A DNA stretch of 64,000 nucleotides from Janthinobacterium tructae (GCF_006517255.1 NZ_CP041185.1:4898001-4962000), one strand, 5' to 3'. Counted from the first letter of the stretch, positions 42,096 to 52,027 are shown. Program-made: numbers and translations. Notes: a model not told the origin generated them from the sequence alone.

Positions 42096-43295
42096 ATGTC
42101 ATCCATTGGAATCGTTTCGCCGCAAACCATGTATTTTGCGCAACCCCTGCAGCTGCAAAGCGGCGCATCGCTGCGGGACTATATGTTGATGTATGAAACC
42201 TACGGCACCCTGAACGCCGACAAATCGAACGCGGTGCTGGTCTGCCACGCCCTGAACGCCTCGCATCACGTGGCCGGCGTCTACGCGGATGAACCGAAAA
42301 GCACGGGCTGGTGGGACAATATGGTGGGACCGGGCAAGCCGCTCGACACCAATAAATTCTTCGTCATCGGCGTCAACAACCTGGGCTCCTGCTTCGGCTC
42401 GACTGGCCCCATGCACACCAATCCCGCCACCGGTAAGCCGTATGGCGCTTCCTTCCCCGTCGTCACGGTGGAAGACTGGGTCAGCGCGCAGGCGCGCCTG
42501 GCCGATGAACTGGGCATCACTCAGTTCGCCGCCGTGATGGGCGGCTCGCTGGGCGGCATGCAGGCGCTGGCGTGGAGCATCATGTTCCCCGAGCGGCTGC
42601 GCCACTGCGTGGTGATCGCCTCGACGGCCAAACTGTCGGCGCAAAACATCGCCTTCAACGACGTGGCGCGCCAGGCCATCCTGTCCGACCCCGATTACCA
42701 TGGCGGCGACTTTTATGCGCATGGCGTGGTGCCGAAGAACGGCTTGCGCGTGGCGCGCATGGTGGGCCACATCACGTATCTGTCGAATGACGACATGGCC
42801 GAGAAATTCGGCCGCAAGCTGCGCGACGCGGCGCAGACGGGCGACTACAAATTCGGCTTCGGCATCGATTTCGAGATCGAATCGTATCTGCGCTACCAGG
42901 GCGACAAGTTCTCCGAGTACTTCGACGCGAACACCTACCTGCTCATTACCAAGGCGCTCGATTATTTCGACCCGGCGCGCGCGCATGGCGGCGACCTGGC
43001 CAAGGCCCTGTCGGGTACCAAGGCCAAGTTCTTCCTCGCCTCGTTTTCCACCGACTGGCGCTTCTCGCCCGAGCGCAGCCGCGAAATCGTCGAGGCGCTG
43101 GTGTGCAACCGCCGCCAGGTGACCTATGCGGAAATCGACGCGCCGCACGGCCACGACGCCTTTTTGCTGGAAGATGCGCGCTACATGAACATGGTGCGCG
43201 CCTATTATGGCCAGGTATGGAACGACATCGGGGCGGGCTTGCCCGCTCCTGCACAGCACACCGCCGTCCGCCAGGGCGCCAAGGAGATCGCATGA
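42096..43295 (+). CDS. metX: homoserine O-acyltransferase MetX
   Basis: 399 residues of the alpha/beta-hydrolase MetX family. The catalytic Ser151 is in MGGSLGGMQ; the His is in [12 protein letters not shown]. It acylates homoserine in methionine synthesis. Many proteobacterial MetX enzymes use succinyl-CoA rather than acetyl-CoA; the sequence alone does not let me decide here. The upstream extension to 42057 is dropped because it lacks the conserved start. The next gene overlaps by 4 bp. Confidence 0.93.
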   Translation: MSSIGIVSPQTMYFAQPLQLQSGASLRDYMLMYETYGTLNADKSNAVLVCHALNASHHVAGVYADEPKSTGWWDNMVGPGKPLDTNKFFVIGVNNLGSCFGSTGPMHTNPATGKPYGASFPVVTVEDWVSAQARLADELGITQFAAVMGGSLGGMQALAWSIMFPERLRHCVVIASTAKLSAQNIAFNDVARQAILSDPDYHGGDFYAHGVVPKNGLRVARMVGHITYLSNDDMAEKFGRKLRDAAQTGDYKFGFGIDFEIESYLRYQGDKFSEYFDANTYLLITKALDYFDPARAHGGDLAKALSGTKAKFFLASFSTDWRFSPERSREIVEALVCNRRQVTYAEIDAPHGHDAFLLEDARYMNMVRAYYGQVWNDIGAGLPAPAQHTAVRQGAKEIA

Positions 43296-43903
43296 CTTTT
43301 GACGAATTGAGCGCACTGCGCCCCGACCTGGCCTTCATCGCCCACTGGGTGCCGAACAACGCGCACGTGCTGGACGTGGGCTGCGGCGAAGGCGTGATGC
43401 TGCAGTATCTGCAAAGCGACAAGGACTGCAGCGGCTATGGCATCGAGATCGCCGACGACAAGGTGCTGGCCAGCACCCTGCGCGGCGTGAACGTGATCCA
43501 GCAAGACATGGAAAAGGGCCTGGCCATCTTTGGCGACAACAGCTTCGATACGGTGCTGTGCCTGTCGTCCCTGCAGATGATGAAGCAGGTCGAGCCGCTG
43601 CTGCGCGACATCGTGCGCGTGGGTGCCGAGGCCATCGTCTCGTTCCCCAACTTCGCCTACTGGCCGCACCGCGTGGCGCTGCTCAAAGGCCGCATGCCCG
43701 TGTCGAAATCGCTGCCCTACCAGTGGTACGACACGCCCAACGTGCGCTGCGCCACCATCAACGACTTCCGCGAGCTGGCCGAGGAATGCGGCCTGGAAGT
43801 GATCGAATGCGTGGCCCTGGCCGAAGGCAAGATGGTCTCCGTGCTGCCGAACCTGCGCGGCGACCTGGCCGTCTTCCGCCTGCGTAAAAAAGCGGTGCAT
43901 TGA
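43292..43903 (+). CDS. metW: MetW, methionine biosynthesis methyltransferase-like protein
   Basis: 203 residues with the SAM-binding motif VLDVGCGEG near the N-terminus. MetW is always found with MetX in proteobacteria and is needed for methionine synthesis in some species; its role is thought to be activation of MetX. The ATGA overlap with metX makes translational coupling likely, and ampG starts at its stop (TGATG). Confidence 0.92.
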   Translation: MTFDELSALRPDLAFIAHWVPNNAHVLDVGCGEGVMLQYLQSDKDCSGYGIEIADDKVLASTLRGVNVIQQDMEKGLAIFGDNSFDTVLCLSSLQMMKQVEPLLRDIVRVGAEAIVSFPNFAYWPHRVALLKGRMPVSKSLPYQWYDTPNVRCATINDFRELAEECGLEVIECVALAEGKMVSVLPNLRGDLAVFRLRKKAVH

Positions 43904-45162
43904 TGACCACAAGCCCGGTGCCTGGCTGGCGCTCCTATGCCAATGGCCGCATGCTGGCCGTGCTGGTGCTGGGCTTCAGTTCCGGCCTGCCCCTGTTCAT
44001 CCTGCTGTACCTGCTGCAGGCATGGCTGGCCAAGTCGGGCTTGAACGTCAAGGCGCTGGGGCTGTTCGCCCTGGTGCAGTTCCCGTACATCTGGAAATTC
44101 CTGTGGGCGCCGCTGATGGACCGCTACCGCATCCTGGGCCTGGGGCGCCGGCGCGGCTGGATGGCGGCCACGCAAGTGGCGCTGTTCTTCTCCATCGGCG
44201 CCATGGGCATGCTCGATCCGCTCACGCAGATCGGCCTGATCGCGGCGGCTGCCGGTGGCGTCGCTTTTCTGTCTGCCAGCCAGGACATCGTCATCGACGC
44301 CTACCGGCGCGAAATCCTTAGCGACAACGAGCAGGGCCTGGGCGCCGCCGTCATCGTCAACGCGTACAAGGTGGCGGGCATGGTGCCGGGCGCGCTGTCG
44401 CTGATCCTGGCCGACCGCATGCCGTGGCAGCCCGTCTTCTGGATCACGGCCGCCTTCATGCTGCCGGGCCTCGTGTGCACCTTGCTGATCAAGGAGCCTG
44501 CCGTCTACGGCTCGCCGCCGAAGACCATGCGCGAAGCGATCATCCTGCCGTTCCAGGAATTCATCGCGCGCGATGGTTGGCGTAACGCAATGTGGATCCT
44601 CGCTTTCGTATTACTCTACAAAATCGGCGACAGCATGGCCACGGCGCTGGCGACGAAGTTTTATCTGGACCTGGGGTTTTCCATGACGCAGATCGGCCTG
44701 GCCGCCAACACCACGGGTTTCTGGGCCAGCCTGGCCGGCGGCGTGGTGGGCGGCGTGTGGATGCTCAAGCTGGGCATCAACCGGGGCCTGTGGGTGTTTG
44801 GCGCGCTGCAGGCGATCGCGATTCTGGGATTCGCCTGGCTGGCACAGGTGGGGCCGAACACCATGCTGCTCAGCGCCGTGATCGGTTTTGAAGCCTTTGC
44901 CAGCCTGGGCCTGGGTGCGGCCGCCTTTGTCGCGTTCCTGTCGCGCACCACGGACCCGCGCTACACAGCCACGCAATATGCCTTGTTTTCCAGCCTGAGC
45001 GCCGTGCCGCGCACCCTGATCAATGCCTCGGTGGGCTTTCTGGTCGCGGAACTGGGCTGGTTTTCGTTTTTCATCGTGTGCTTCTTCCTGGCCTTCCCGG
45101 CCATGATGATGCTGCCTAAAATCGCTCCATGGAGGTCTGCCAATGGCACCAATATCCCTTAA
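43903..45162 (+). CDS. ampG: AmpG-family muropeptide transporter
   Basis: 419 residues, MFS fold with about twelve membrane helices. LGFSSGLPLFILLYLLQAWLAK, FPYIWKFLWAPLMDRY and SASQDIVIDAYRREIL are AmpG signatures. It imports anhydro-muropeptides released by cell-wall turnover into the cytoplasm. It overlaps metW by one base and the following protease gene by 20 bp. Confidence 0.92.
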   Translation: MTTSPVPGWRSYANGRMLAVLVLGFSSGLPLFILLYLLQAWLAKSGLNVKALGLFALVQFPYIWKFLWAPLMDRYRILGLGRRRGWMAATQVALFFSIGAMGMLDPLTQIGLIAAAAGGVAFLSASQDIVIDAYRREILSDNEQGLGAAVIVNAYKVAGMVPGALSLILADRMPWQPVFWITAAFMLPGLVCTLLIKEPAVYGSPPKTMREAIILPFQEFIARDGWRNAMWILAFVLLYKIGDSMATALATKFYLDLGFSMTQIGLAANTTGFWASLAGGVVGGVWMLKLGINRGLWVFGALQAIAILGFAWLAQVGPNTMLLSAVIGFEAFASLGLGAAAFVAFLSRTTDPRYTATQYALFSSLSAVPRTLINASVGFLVAELGWFSFFIVCFFLAFPAMMMLPKIAPWRSANGTNIP

Positions 45163-46045
45163 ACGTTACGCCATCCTGGCCAGCCTGTGCGCGGCCACCG
45201 CCCTGGCCCCCCTGTCCACCCACGCCCAGCAGGCGACGATGCAGGATGGCATCAAGGTGCGGCCCTTGTCGACCTCGCGCATCTTTGCCGGCGGCGCCGA
45301 TTTCAATGCAGAATCGAAGCAGCAATATACGCAGCTGGTCAACGAAGCGAAGGAAAAAAACGCGCTGGTGCCCGACAGTGACCCGCAGGTCAGGCGTCTG
45401 CGCGCCATCGCCCAGCGCATTATCCCGTTTGCCACGCGCTGGAACGAGGCGGCGGCGAACTGGAACTGGCAGGTCAATCTGCTCAACTCGGACGAGGTCA
45501 ATGCCTTTTGCATGCCGGGCGGGCAGATCGCTTTTTACAGCGGCATCATCACCAAGCTCAATTTGACCGACGATGAAGTGGCCATCGTCATGGGGCATGA
45601 AATTTCGCACGCGCTGCGCGAACACTCGCAGGCGCAGGCCGGCAAGGGCAACCTTGCGGCCGTCGGCGCCAAGCTGGCCGGCGCCGGGCTGTCAGCCTGG
45701 CTCGGCGTCGATCCGACCATCACCAGTACCGCCACGAATATGGCGGCGCAGGGCGTGATGCTGAAGTTCTCGCGCGACGATGAACGCGAGGCAGATTTGA
45801 TCGGCATGGACCTGGCCGCACGCGCCGGCTTCGATCCGCGTGCCGGCGTGATTCTGTGGCAGAAAATGGCCGCCGTGAGCAAGGGCGCGCCACCGGAATT
45901 CCTCTCGACCCACCCGTCGGGCAAGGACCGCATCTCGCAGATGAACAGCCACATGGCGCAAGTGCTGCCCTTGTACGCGCGCAGCAAGGGCGTCAGCGTG
46001 GATGCCTTGCCGCCGTACCGCAGCACCGCCATCGCGCAGCGCTAG
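45143..46045 (+). CDS. M48 family periplasmic metalloprotease
   Basis: 300 residues with a signal peptide (cleavage near AQQ at 28-30). The zinc motif HEISH is at 152-156 (His152, Glu153, His156), and the third ligand is in DEREADLIG. It is similar to LoiP/BepA-type envelope proteases. The start overlaps the end of ampG, and rluA follows one base after its stop. Substrates are unknown. Confidence 0.9.
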   Translation: MAPISLKRYAILASLCAATALAPLSTHAQQATMQDGIKVRPLSTSRIFAGGADFNAESKQQYTQLVNEAKEKNALVPDSDPQVRRLRAIAQRIIPFATRWNEAAANWNWQVNLLNSDEVNAFCMPGGQIAFYSGIITKLNLTDDEVAIVMGHEISHALREHSQAQAGKGNLAAVGAKLAGAGLSAWLGVDPTITSTATNMAAQGVMLKFSRDDEREADLIGMDLAARAGFDPRAGVILWQKMAAVSKGAPPEFLSTHPSGKDRISQMNSHMAQVLPLYARSKGVSVDALPPYRSTAIAQR

Positions 46046-46046
46046 G

Positions 46047-46949
46047 ATGTTGAAGCGTCACGCCGCCGCACCCTTGCCCATGCGCGATGGTGTGGCGCCC
46101 AGTTATCTGTGGTTGCCGGAAGGGCAGTGGCCGGACATGCTGTCGTTTCTGCTCGAGCGCTATCCGCAGATCAGCGCCGCGCAATGGCTGGACCGCATGG
46201 CGCGCGGCGAAGTGCTCAATGGCGATGGCGCAGTGCTCGGCCCCGACAGCGCATACCGGCGCGGCATGCGCATTTTTTACTACCGCGAGCTGGAACGCGA
46301 AACGCCGATCCCCTTCCAGGAAGAGATCCTGTTCCAGGACGAACACCTGGTGGTGGTCGACAAGCCTCACTTCTTGCCCATGACGCCGGCCGGGCGCTTC
46401 GTGCAGGAGACCCTGCTGACGCGCCTGAAGAAAAGCCTGGACTGCGCCGAGCTGACGCCGATCCACCGCCTCGACCGCGAGACGGCTGGCGTGGTGATTT
46501 TTTCGCGCCAGGTAGCCAGCCGTGGCGCCTACCAGACGCTGTTCCAGCGCCGCGAAGTGCGCAAGATGTATGAGGCGCTGGCGCCCGTCCTGGCAGGCCG
46601 CGATTTTCCGTTCACGTATCGCAGCCGCATGGTCGAGGGCACGCAGTTCTTCCTCATGCGCGAGGAGGCGGGCGAGCCGAACTCGGAAACCGTCATCGAC
46701 GTAATCGAGCGGCGCGGCGAGGTGAACCTGTACCGCTTGTACCCGCACACAGGGCGCAAGCACCAGCTGCGCGTGCACCTGGCTGCACTCGGCATCCCCA
46801 TCGTCAACGACGCGTTTTACCCGCTGGCCCAGCCGTGCAAGGAAGACGACATGTCGCACCCGCTGCAGCTGCTGGCGCGCGCCATCGATTTCACGGATCC
46901 TTTGAGCGGCGAGCCGCGCCATTTTGAGAGCCGGCGCATGCTCGGGTAA
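46047..46949 (+). CDS. RluA-family pseudouridine synthase
   Basis: 300 residues. The catalytic Asp143 is in HRLDRETAG. KPHFLPMTP and the C-terminal HTGRKHQLRVHLAALG.PI.ND are family motifs. It modifies a uridine in rRNA or tRNA; which one is not clear from the sequence. It directly follows the M48 gene (TAG-G-ATG). Confidence 0.9.
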   Translation: MLKRHAAAPLPMRDGVAPSYLWLPEGQWPDMLSFLLERYPQISAAQWLDRMARGEVLNGDGAVLGPDSAYRRGMRIFYYRELERETPIPFQEEILFQDEHLVVVDKPHFLPMTPAGRFVQETLLTRLKKSLDCAELTPIHRLDRETAGVVIFSRQVASRGAYQTLFQRREVRKMYEALAPVLAGRDFPFTYRSRMVEGTQFFLMREEAGEPNSETVIDVIERRGEVNLYRLYPHTGRKHQLRVHLAALGIPIVNDAFYPLAQPCKEDDMSHPLQLLARAIDFTDPLSGEPRHFESRRMLG

Positions 46950-46981
46950 TCCGACACCCCCATTGGCGTGTCAACCTTGTT

Positions 46982-47063
46982 GTCGGATTACGGCCCTGCG
47001 GTCCTAATCCGACCTACGATAGATCAGGCGTAGGTCGGCTTAGCGCGCAGCGCGTAAGCCGAC
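46982..47063. repeat. pair of REP-like palindromes
   Basis: Two hairpins, GTCGGATTACGGCC...TAATCCGAC (46982-47012) and GTCGGCTTAGCGC...GCGTAAGCCGAC (47034-47063), are joined by GACCTACGATAGATCAGGCGTAG. The second is the same palindrome as at 4819 in reverse orientation. The pair lies between the convergent rluA-type gene and xth, a typical REP location. Confidence 0.78.
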
Positions 47064-47083
47064 ACCACCACGGACGTATCAGA

Positions 47084-47860
47084 TCAGCCCTTGACCGTGT
47101 AATCGATGATCAACGGCGCATGGTCGGAAAACCGCTCGTCCTTGTAGACGCTGACCGTATGCGCCTGCGCTGCGATGCCGGGGGTGGCGACGTGGTAGTC
47201 GATGCGCCAGCCGACGTTCTTCGCGTAGGCTTGTCCGCGGTTGCTCCACCACGTGTACTGGTCTTCGCGCTTGTCCAGGCCGCGGTGCACGTCGACAAAG
47301 CCCACTTCGTCGAAGACGCGCGTCAGCCACGCGCGCTCCTCCGGCAGGAATCCGGAATTCTTCTTGTTGCCCTTCCAGTTTTTCAGGTCGATTTCGTGGT
47401 GGGCGATATTCCAGTCGCCGCAGATGACCACTTCGCGGCCCAGTGCCTTCAATGCCAGCAGGTGCGGCAGGAACAGTTCCATGAAACGGAACTTGGCTTC
47501 CTGGCGCTCCGGGCCGGACGAGCCGGACGGGCAGTACACGGAGATGACGGACAGGTTGCCAAAATCACAGCGCACGTAGCGCCCTTCGGCATCGAATTCA
47601 GGGCTGCCGAAGCCGATATGCACGGCATCCGGTTCCACCTTGCTGTACACGCCCGTGCCGGAATAGCCCTTTTTCTCGGCATAGTGGAAATGGCCATGGT
47701 AGCCGTGCGGGTTGAGGAATTCCGGCGTCATGTCGGGCAGTTGCGCCTTCAATTCCTGCACGCAGATGAAATCGGCCGTTTGCGTGCCCATCCAGTTGAA
47801 AAAGCCTTTTTTGGCGGCGGAACGGATGCCGTTCAGATTGGCGGAAATAATTTTTGGCAT
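47084..47860 (-). CDS. xth: exodeoxyribonuclease III
   Basis: 258 residues of the ExoIII/AP-endonuclease family. MPKIISANLNGIRSAAKKGF, VQELKAQ, the catalytic GDWNIAHHEIDL and SDHAPLIIDY (catalytic His near the end) are visible. It takes part in base-excision repair. The open frame reaches 48103, but the family start is at 47860. It is divergent from pyrE. Confidence 0.94.
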   Translation of the reverse strand: MPKIISANLNGIRSAAKKGFFNWMGTQTADFICVQELKAQLPDMTPEFLNPHGYHGHFHYAEKKGYSGTGVYSKVEPDAVHIGFGSPEFDAEGRYVRCDFGNLSVISVYCPSGSSGPERQEAKFRFMELFLPHLLALKALGREVVICGDWNIAHHEIDLKNWKGNKKNSGFLPEERAWLTRVFDEVGFVDVHRGLDKREDQYTWWSNRGQAYAKNVGWRIDYHVATPGIAAQAHTVSVYKDERFSDHAPLIIDYTVKG

Positions 47861-47969
47861 AGATTGAGAGTGAAAAGGGCGCTGGACGGGGCCGGCGGGC
47901 GCGGCACGGCGATTGTCTCGCCGCTGCGCGCGGATTAAAATACAGGCACTTTTAAAAAATGAGGCTAAT

Positions 47970-48632
47970 GTGAATAATTTACGCCAGCAGTTTATCGCGT
48001 TTTCAGTATCCAAGGGAGTCTTGCGGTTCGGCGAGTTCACCACCAAGGCCGGGCGCCAGTCGCCGTACTTCTTCAATGCGGGCCTGTTCCATGACGGCGC
48101 CACCCTGGCCGAGCTGGCGCAGTTCTACGCGCAGACCCTGCTCGATTCGGGCGTTCAATTCGACATGCTGTTCGGTCCCGCCTACAAGGGCATCACCCTG
48201 GCGTCGGCCACCGCCGTGGCATTGGCCGGCAAGGGCCGCAACACCTCGTTCGCCTTCAACCGCAAGGAAGCCAAGGATCACGGCGAAGGCGGCACCATCG
48301 TCGGCGCCAAGCTGCATGGCAAAGTCGTCATCATTGACGATGTGATCTCGGCCGGCACCTCGGTGCGCGAATCGGTGGACATGATCCGCGCCGCCGGCGC
48401 CGAGCCTTGCGCCGTGCTGATCGCCCTGGACCGCATGGAGCGTTCGGGTCCGGATGGCCAGCTGTCGCCAAGTTCGGCGGTGCAGGAAGTATCGAAACAG
48501 TACGGCATTCCCGTCATCTCGATCGGCAACCTGGACGACTTGTTCGGCTACCTGAACGGCGCGGGCGCCGATCCGGAACTGCTGAAACATAAAGAGGCTG
48601 TTTCCGCATACCGCACCAAGTATGGCATTTAA
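47970..48632 (+). CDS. pyrE: orotate phosphoribosyltransferase
   Basis: 220 residues from a GTG start. It makes orotidine monophosphate in pyrimidine synthesis. [15 protein letters not shown] and the PRPP motif [13 protein letters not shown] are typical. The GTG at 47970 follows GAGGCTAAT; no ATG fits the family N-terminus. It is convergent with the GNAT gene, overlapping its end by 4 bp. Confidence 0.95.
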   Translation: MNNLRQQFIAFSVSKGVLRFGEFTTKAGRQSPYFFNAGLFHDGATLAELAQFYAQTLLDSGVQFDMLFGPAYKGITLASATAVALAGKGRNTSFAFNRKEAKDHGEGGTIVGAKLHGKVVIIDDVISAGTSVRESVDMIRAAGAEPCAVLIALDRMERSGPDGQLSPSSAVQEVSKQYGIPVISIGNLDDLFGYLNGAGADPELLKHKEAVSAYRTKYGI

Positions 48633-48874
48633 GTAGTCCTCTCCAGCAGCGCCCGCAACCGCGGGTCGCTGCAGGCGGTGGCAGCTTGCGGGTGGCATTG
48701 CAACAGCCGCCGCAACAGCGCGCCGCCGATGCCGCGCCGGCGGAACGGCGGTTTCACGAACAGCATGTTCACCGTTACCCCGTTCGCGCACTTGCTGATG
48801 TCGAGCATGGCCACCTGCTGGCCGTCGATCCACGCGCACAGCGCGCTGTCCCCCTGCCAGTCGATCTGCATCAT
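48629..48874 (-). CDS. small GNAT-type acetyltransferase
   Basis: 81 residues. [17 protein letters not shown] is the acetyl-CoA-binding motif A of GNAT enzymes (RRxGxG/A). The chain is short, lacking much of the usual fold, so it may be a minimal GNAT with an N-terminal strand pair ([17 protein letters not shown]). It starts with an ATGA overlap at the end of the exporter gene. A start three codons earlier (48883) is possible. The substrate is unknown. Confidence 0.6.
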   Translation of the reverse strand: MMQIDWQGDSALCAWIDGQQVAMLDISKCANGVTVNMLFVKPPFRRRGIGGALLRRLLQCHPQAATACSDPRLRALLERTT

Positions 48875-49614
48875 GCCAGCCATGGCTTGAGCGCCGCATG
48901 CAAGCCCAGGGCGAACAGGCCGGCAAAAAAGCACCGTTTGAATACCTGTGGCGCGATGCGCCCGCGCAGCCATTGACCGGCCAGCATGCCGGCCAGCGTC
49001 GGCAGCAGCGCATACGCGGAAGCGCCGGCCGCACTGAGGTTGAAGTCGCCGTGCAGGGCCAGGCTGGCCGCCAGCGCCACGGTCGATGCCGTAAACGCCA
49101 GGCCCAGTGCCTGCACCAGCGCATCGCGTGCCAGTCCCAGTGCCTGCAGATACGGCACGGCGGGGATCACGAACACACCCGTGGCGGCCGTCACCAGCCC
49201 CGTCGCCGCGCCCGCCATGGGGCCCAGCCAGGCTTCGTGCCGCGCCGGCACGCGCAACTGCAGCGAGAACAATCCCGCCAGCGCATACAGCATCAGCGCC
49301 ACGCCCAGCGCGACGACGGCCCAGGTGCCGCTGTCCTGCGGCAGCAGGGCGCCGCCCGCCAGGGTACCGGCCATGACGGCGGCCAGCATGGGCCACAAAC
49401 GGTGCAGCAGCGCGCGCAGGCCGGAGCCGGCCGCCAACTGCCAGACATTCGTCACCATCGACGGCACGATCAGCAGGGCGGCCGCCTGCACGGGCGGCAT
49501 GACGAGGCTGAGCGTGCCCATGGCCACGGTCGGCAAGCCCAGTCCGACTACGCCCTTGACGAAGCCAGCGACGAGGAAGCTGGCGCCGACGGCCAGCAGG
49601 AATGACGTCTCCAT
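48871..49614 (-). CDS. TauE/SafE-family anion exporter
   Basis: 247 residues with about eight membrane helices. The N-terminal AGFVKGVVGLGLPTVAMG and the second-half repeat ATGLVTAATGVFVIPAVPYLQALG are the two family motifs. Members export sulphite, sulphoacetate or related organic anions; the substrate here is not known. It is divergent from a LysR gene, with an inverted repeat just upstream of the start. Confidence 0.9.
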   Translation of the reverse strand: METSFLLAVGASFLVAGFVKGVVGLGLPTVAMGTLSLVMPPVQAAALLIVPSMVTNVWQLAAGSGLRALLHRLWPMLAAVMAGTLAGGALLPQDSGTWAVVALGVALMLYALAGLFSLQLRVPARHEAWLGPMAGAATGLVTAATGVFVIPAVPYLQALGLARDALVQALGLAFTASTVALAASLALHGDFNLSAAGASAYALLPTLAGMLAGQWLRGRIAPQVFKRCFFAGLFALGLHAALKPWLA

Positions 49615-49621
49615 CTTTTTT

Positions 49622-49644
49622 ATCCACAGTAATTTTGCGTGGAT
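49622..49644. promoter_or_regulatory. LysR-type operator candidate
   Basis: ATCCAC-N11-GTGGAT is a perfect 6-bp inverted repeat with the spacing of a LysR T-N11-A box. It lies in the divergent region between the exporter and the LysR gene, 8 bp before the exporter ATG. Another GTGGAT lies at 49673-49678. Confidence 0.6.
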
Positions 49645-49739
49645 TTTGCGCGCGCTGGGCGGTTTCGCCAAGGTGGATTATTTTGAGCCAGCCTAAGGGA
49701 TAGCCGAAGGCTGATAAGATGGCGAAAAGGAGAGCTGTC

Positions 49740-50633
49740 ATGCGCTTTGATCTGGTCGATTTGCAGCTGTTTGTCAACGTGGTGGAGGCGGGCAGCCTGA
49801 CGGCGGGCGCCGCGCGCAGCCATCTCGCATTGGCCTCCAGCAGTGCGCGCGTGCGCGGCATGGAAGAGGCGCTGGGCATGCCCCTGCTGCTGCGCGGGCG
49901 GCGCGGCGTGGAGCCGACACCGGTAGGGCAGACGCTGCTGCATCACGCGCGCCTCGTGTTGCTGCAAATGGAGAAAATGCGCGGTGAGCTCGGCGAATTT
50001 GCGCGCGGTTTGAAAGGGCAGTTACGCCTGCTGTGCAATACCGCCGCGCTCAGCGAATTTTTGCCCGAGGCGCTCGGCGCTTTTCTCGACCGCCATCCGA
50101 ACCTGACCATCGACCTGGAAGAGCGCCTCAGTTACGATATCGTCAAGGCCGTCTCGGAAGGGCTGGCCGACATGGGCATCGTTTCCGACTCGGTCGACAT
50201 GCGCGGCTTGCAGACGTTTCTGTTCCGCCCCGACCGGCTGGTGGTCATCGCGGCGGCCGATGGCGTGCATCACCGTGCGCTCGGCCAGGATGGTGTCGTC
50301 GCGTTCTCCACGCTGCTGGATCACGATTTCATCGGCCTGGCCGACGACAGCGCGATGCAGCAGTACCTGGGCATGCATGCGGCGCGCCTGGGCCGTCCGT
50401 TGAAGGTGCGCGTGCGCCTGCGCAGCTTCGATGCCGTGTGCCGTATGGTGGCCAGCGGCGTGGGCATCAGCGTGGTGCCGCTGGCGGCGGCCAGCCGCTG
50501 CCAGCAGACGATGGCGCTGCGCTGCCTGGAGTTATCCGATCCCTGGTCGGTACGCAATCTGACGATTTGCGTGCGCCAGTTCAGTGAATTACCCCTGTAT
50601 GCGCGCCAGTTGATCGATCATCTGAAAGCGTGA
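49740..50633 (+). CDS. LysR-family transcriptional regulator
   Basis: 297 residues. An N-terminal winged helix-turn-helix (DLVDLQLFVNVVEAGSLTAGAARSHLALASSSARVRGMEEALG in parts) is followed by a substrate-binding domain. AAAGGAGAGCTGTC precedes the ATG. It is divergent from the TauE/SafE exporter, whose control is its most likely role. The inducer is unknown. It is followed after 21 bp by a hydrolase. Confidence 0.9.
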   Translation: MRFDLVDLQLFVNVVEAGSLTAGAARSHLALASSSARVRGMEEALGMPLLLRGRRGVEPTPVGQTLLHHARLVLLQMEKMRGELGEFARGLKGQLRLLCNTAALSEFLPEALGAFLDRHPNLTIDLEERLSYDIVKAVSEGLADMGIVSDSVDMRGLQTFLFRPDRLVVIAAADGVHHRALGQDGVVAFSTLLDHDFIGLADDSAMQQYLGMHAARLGRPLKVRVRLRSFDAVCRMVASGVGISVVPLAAASRCQQTMALRCLELSDPWSVRNLTICVRQFSELPLYARQLIDHLKA

Positions 50634-50654
50634 CAGGGCATGACAGGAGCAGCA

Positions 50655-51521
50655 ATGCGTTTTTCAGAAGACAAGATGGCCAGCCTGCCGTGCAGCGACC
50701 AGGTCGAACGTCCCATCCACATCTGGCAGCCGGAGCATCCCCGTGCCGTGATCCTGGCGATCCACGGCGGCATGGCGCATGCGGGCGATTACGTCACGCC
50801 AGCGCTGTATTTCCGCCAGCACGGCTTCGCCACCGTCAGCTTCGACATGGTGGGCCACGATGGCAAGCGCAAGGTGGATATTCCCTCGTTCGAGGCCTTC
50901 CTCGACGACGAGGAATTGTTCCTCGCCTGGGTCAAGCAGGCGTATCCCGGCGTGCCGATTTTTGTCATGGGTCATTCCATGGGCGGTCTGATCGCCACGC
51001 ATTTGGGGCTGCGGCGTTTTGCGGGCGACCCGGCGATCAAGGGCTTTGTTATTTCATCGCCGTATTACGTGAATGCGATTCCCGTGCCGAAGGTGCTGCA
51101 GATGTTGTCCGGCTGGCTGGCGCAGCGCTTCCCGACGATGAAGGTACCGCTGGGGAATCTGACCATGCTGCTGACGCACGATCAAACCATCACCGCGCGC
51201 CATTTCCAGGATGAGCGCGATGGCATACGCGCCAGTGCAGCGTCGGTGCGCTTCGCCCATGCCTTGACGTCGGCGCAAAAGGAACTGGCGGGCGGCTTGT
51301 CGGACTGGCGCTTCCCCCTGTTCGCCGTGGTGGCAGGCGACGACAAGCTGGCCGACAGCCGCGCCACGGAGAGCATGCTGCGCAGCGTGCCCGATGGCCT
51401 GCTCGACTATCACTACTATCCGGCCAATTATCACGAGAACTTCAATGAGGTGAACCGCGACGTGATCTTCGCCGCGATCCTGGCCTGGATGGAGAAACTG
51501 CTCGCACCCGTGCCGGCGTGA
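50655..51521 (+). CDS. alpha/beta hydrolase (monoacylglycerol-lipase-like)
   Basis: 288 residues. The nucleophile Ser108 is in MGHSMGG; the acid is probably in VAGDDKLAD and the His in PANYHENFNE. HGGMAHAGDY is the oxyanion-hole region. It belongs to the Hydrolase_4 or serine aminopeptidase S33-like group that hydrolyses lipid or lysophospholipid esters. ACAGGAGCAGCA precedes the ATG at 50655; the earlier ATG at 50640 has no such site. Confidence 0.82.
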   Translation: MRFSEDKMASLPCSDQVERPIHIWQPEHPRAVILAIHGGMAHAGDYVTPALYFRQHGFATVSFDMVGHDGKRKVDIPSFEAFLDDEELFLAWVKQAYPGVPIFVMGHSMGGLIATHLGLRRFAGDPAIKGFVISSPYYVNAIPVPKVLQMLSGWLAQRFPTMKVPLGNLTMLLTHDQTITARHFQDERDGIRASAASVRFAHALTSAQKELAGGLSDWRFPLFAVVAGDDKLADSRATESMLRSVPDGLLDYHYYPANYHENFNEVNRDVIFAAILAWMEKLLAPVPA

Positions 51522-51615
51522 GGCGCCAGTATCGTTATAATCGGCTCAATGAATTGACCGCCGGTGCATGCCGGCCCGGTCCCCGCGGCACAGGGGAATA
51601 CTCAAGGAACGAACG

Positions 51616-51807
51616 ATGCGCTTGCTGATTGCCCTGTTACTCCCATGGCTGACCTTTTTCACGATCGGCCGCCCTATTGCCGGCATCATTTGCCTGATCC
51701 TGCAAATTACCTTGATCGGCTGGCTGCCAGCGACGATCTGGGCCGTATATGCGCTGAGCCAGTACAAGACGGACCAGAAGATCGCCGAGGCCATGCGCCG
51801 GCGCTAA
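51616..51807 (+). CDS. YqaE/Pmp3-family small membrane protein
   Basis: 63 residues with two membrane helices and a basic C-terminus. The order (hydrophobic segment, RPIAG, second segment LILQITLIGWLPATIWAVYAL) fits the YqaE/Pmp3 family, which affects membrane potential under stress. AAGGAACGAACG precedes the ATG. The stop codon TAA abuts the MITE-like repeat that follows. Confidence 0.8.
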   Translation: MRLLIALLLPWLTFFTIGRPIAGIICLILQITLIGWLPATIWAVYALSQYKTDQKIAEAMRRR

Positions 51808-51965
51808 GAGCCTATCCCAGTAGGGAGCGTCTTCTGCTGGCAGTTCATCAGGAGCGCGGACAAGGCGTGAGGAGGACGCGTGGCGAGCCACGCAACGACG
51901 AGCAACGCAGTCCCCGCTTCTGAGGGGCGCCAGCAGGGGATGTATTCATCTACTGAGATAGGCTC
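51808..51965. mobile_element. MITE-like element with terminal inverted repeats
   Basis: Ends are GAGCCTATCCCAGTA (51808-51822) and TACTGAGATAGGCTC (51951-51965), 15-bp inverted repeats with one mismatch, enclosing 128 bp. TAA is present on both outer sides, which may be a target duplication; on the left it is the stop codon of the previous gene. There is no open frame inside. The interior is GC-rich with weak internal symmetry. Confidence 0.65.
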
Positions 51966-52027
51966 TAAGCTAAGACTGGCCTAAGCTGCGTTTCCTATCT
52001 TGAGTCAACCGACATGAGGAGAGTGAG

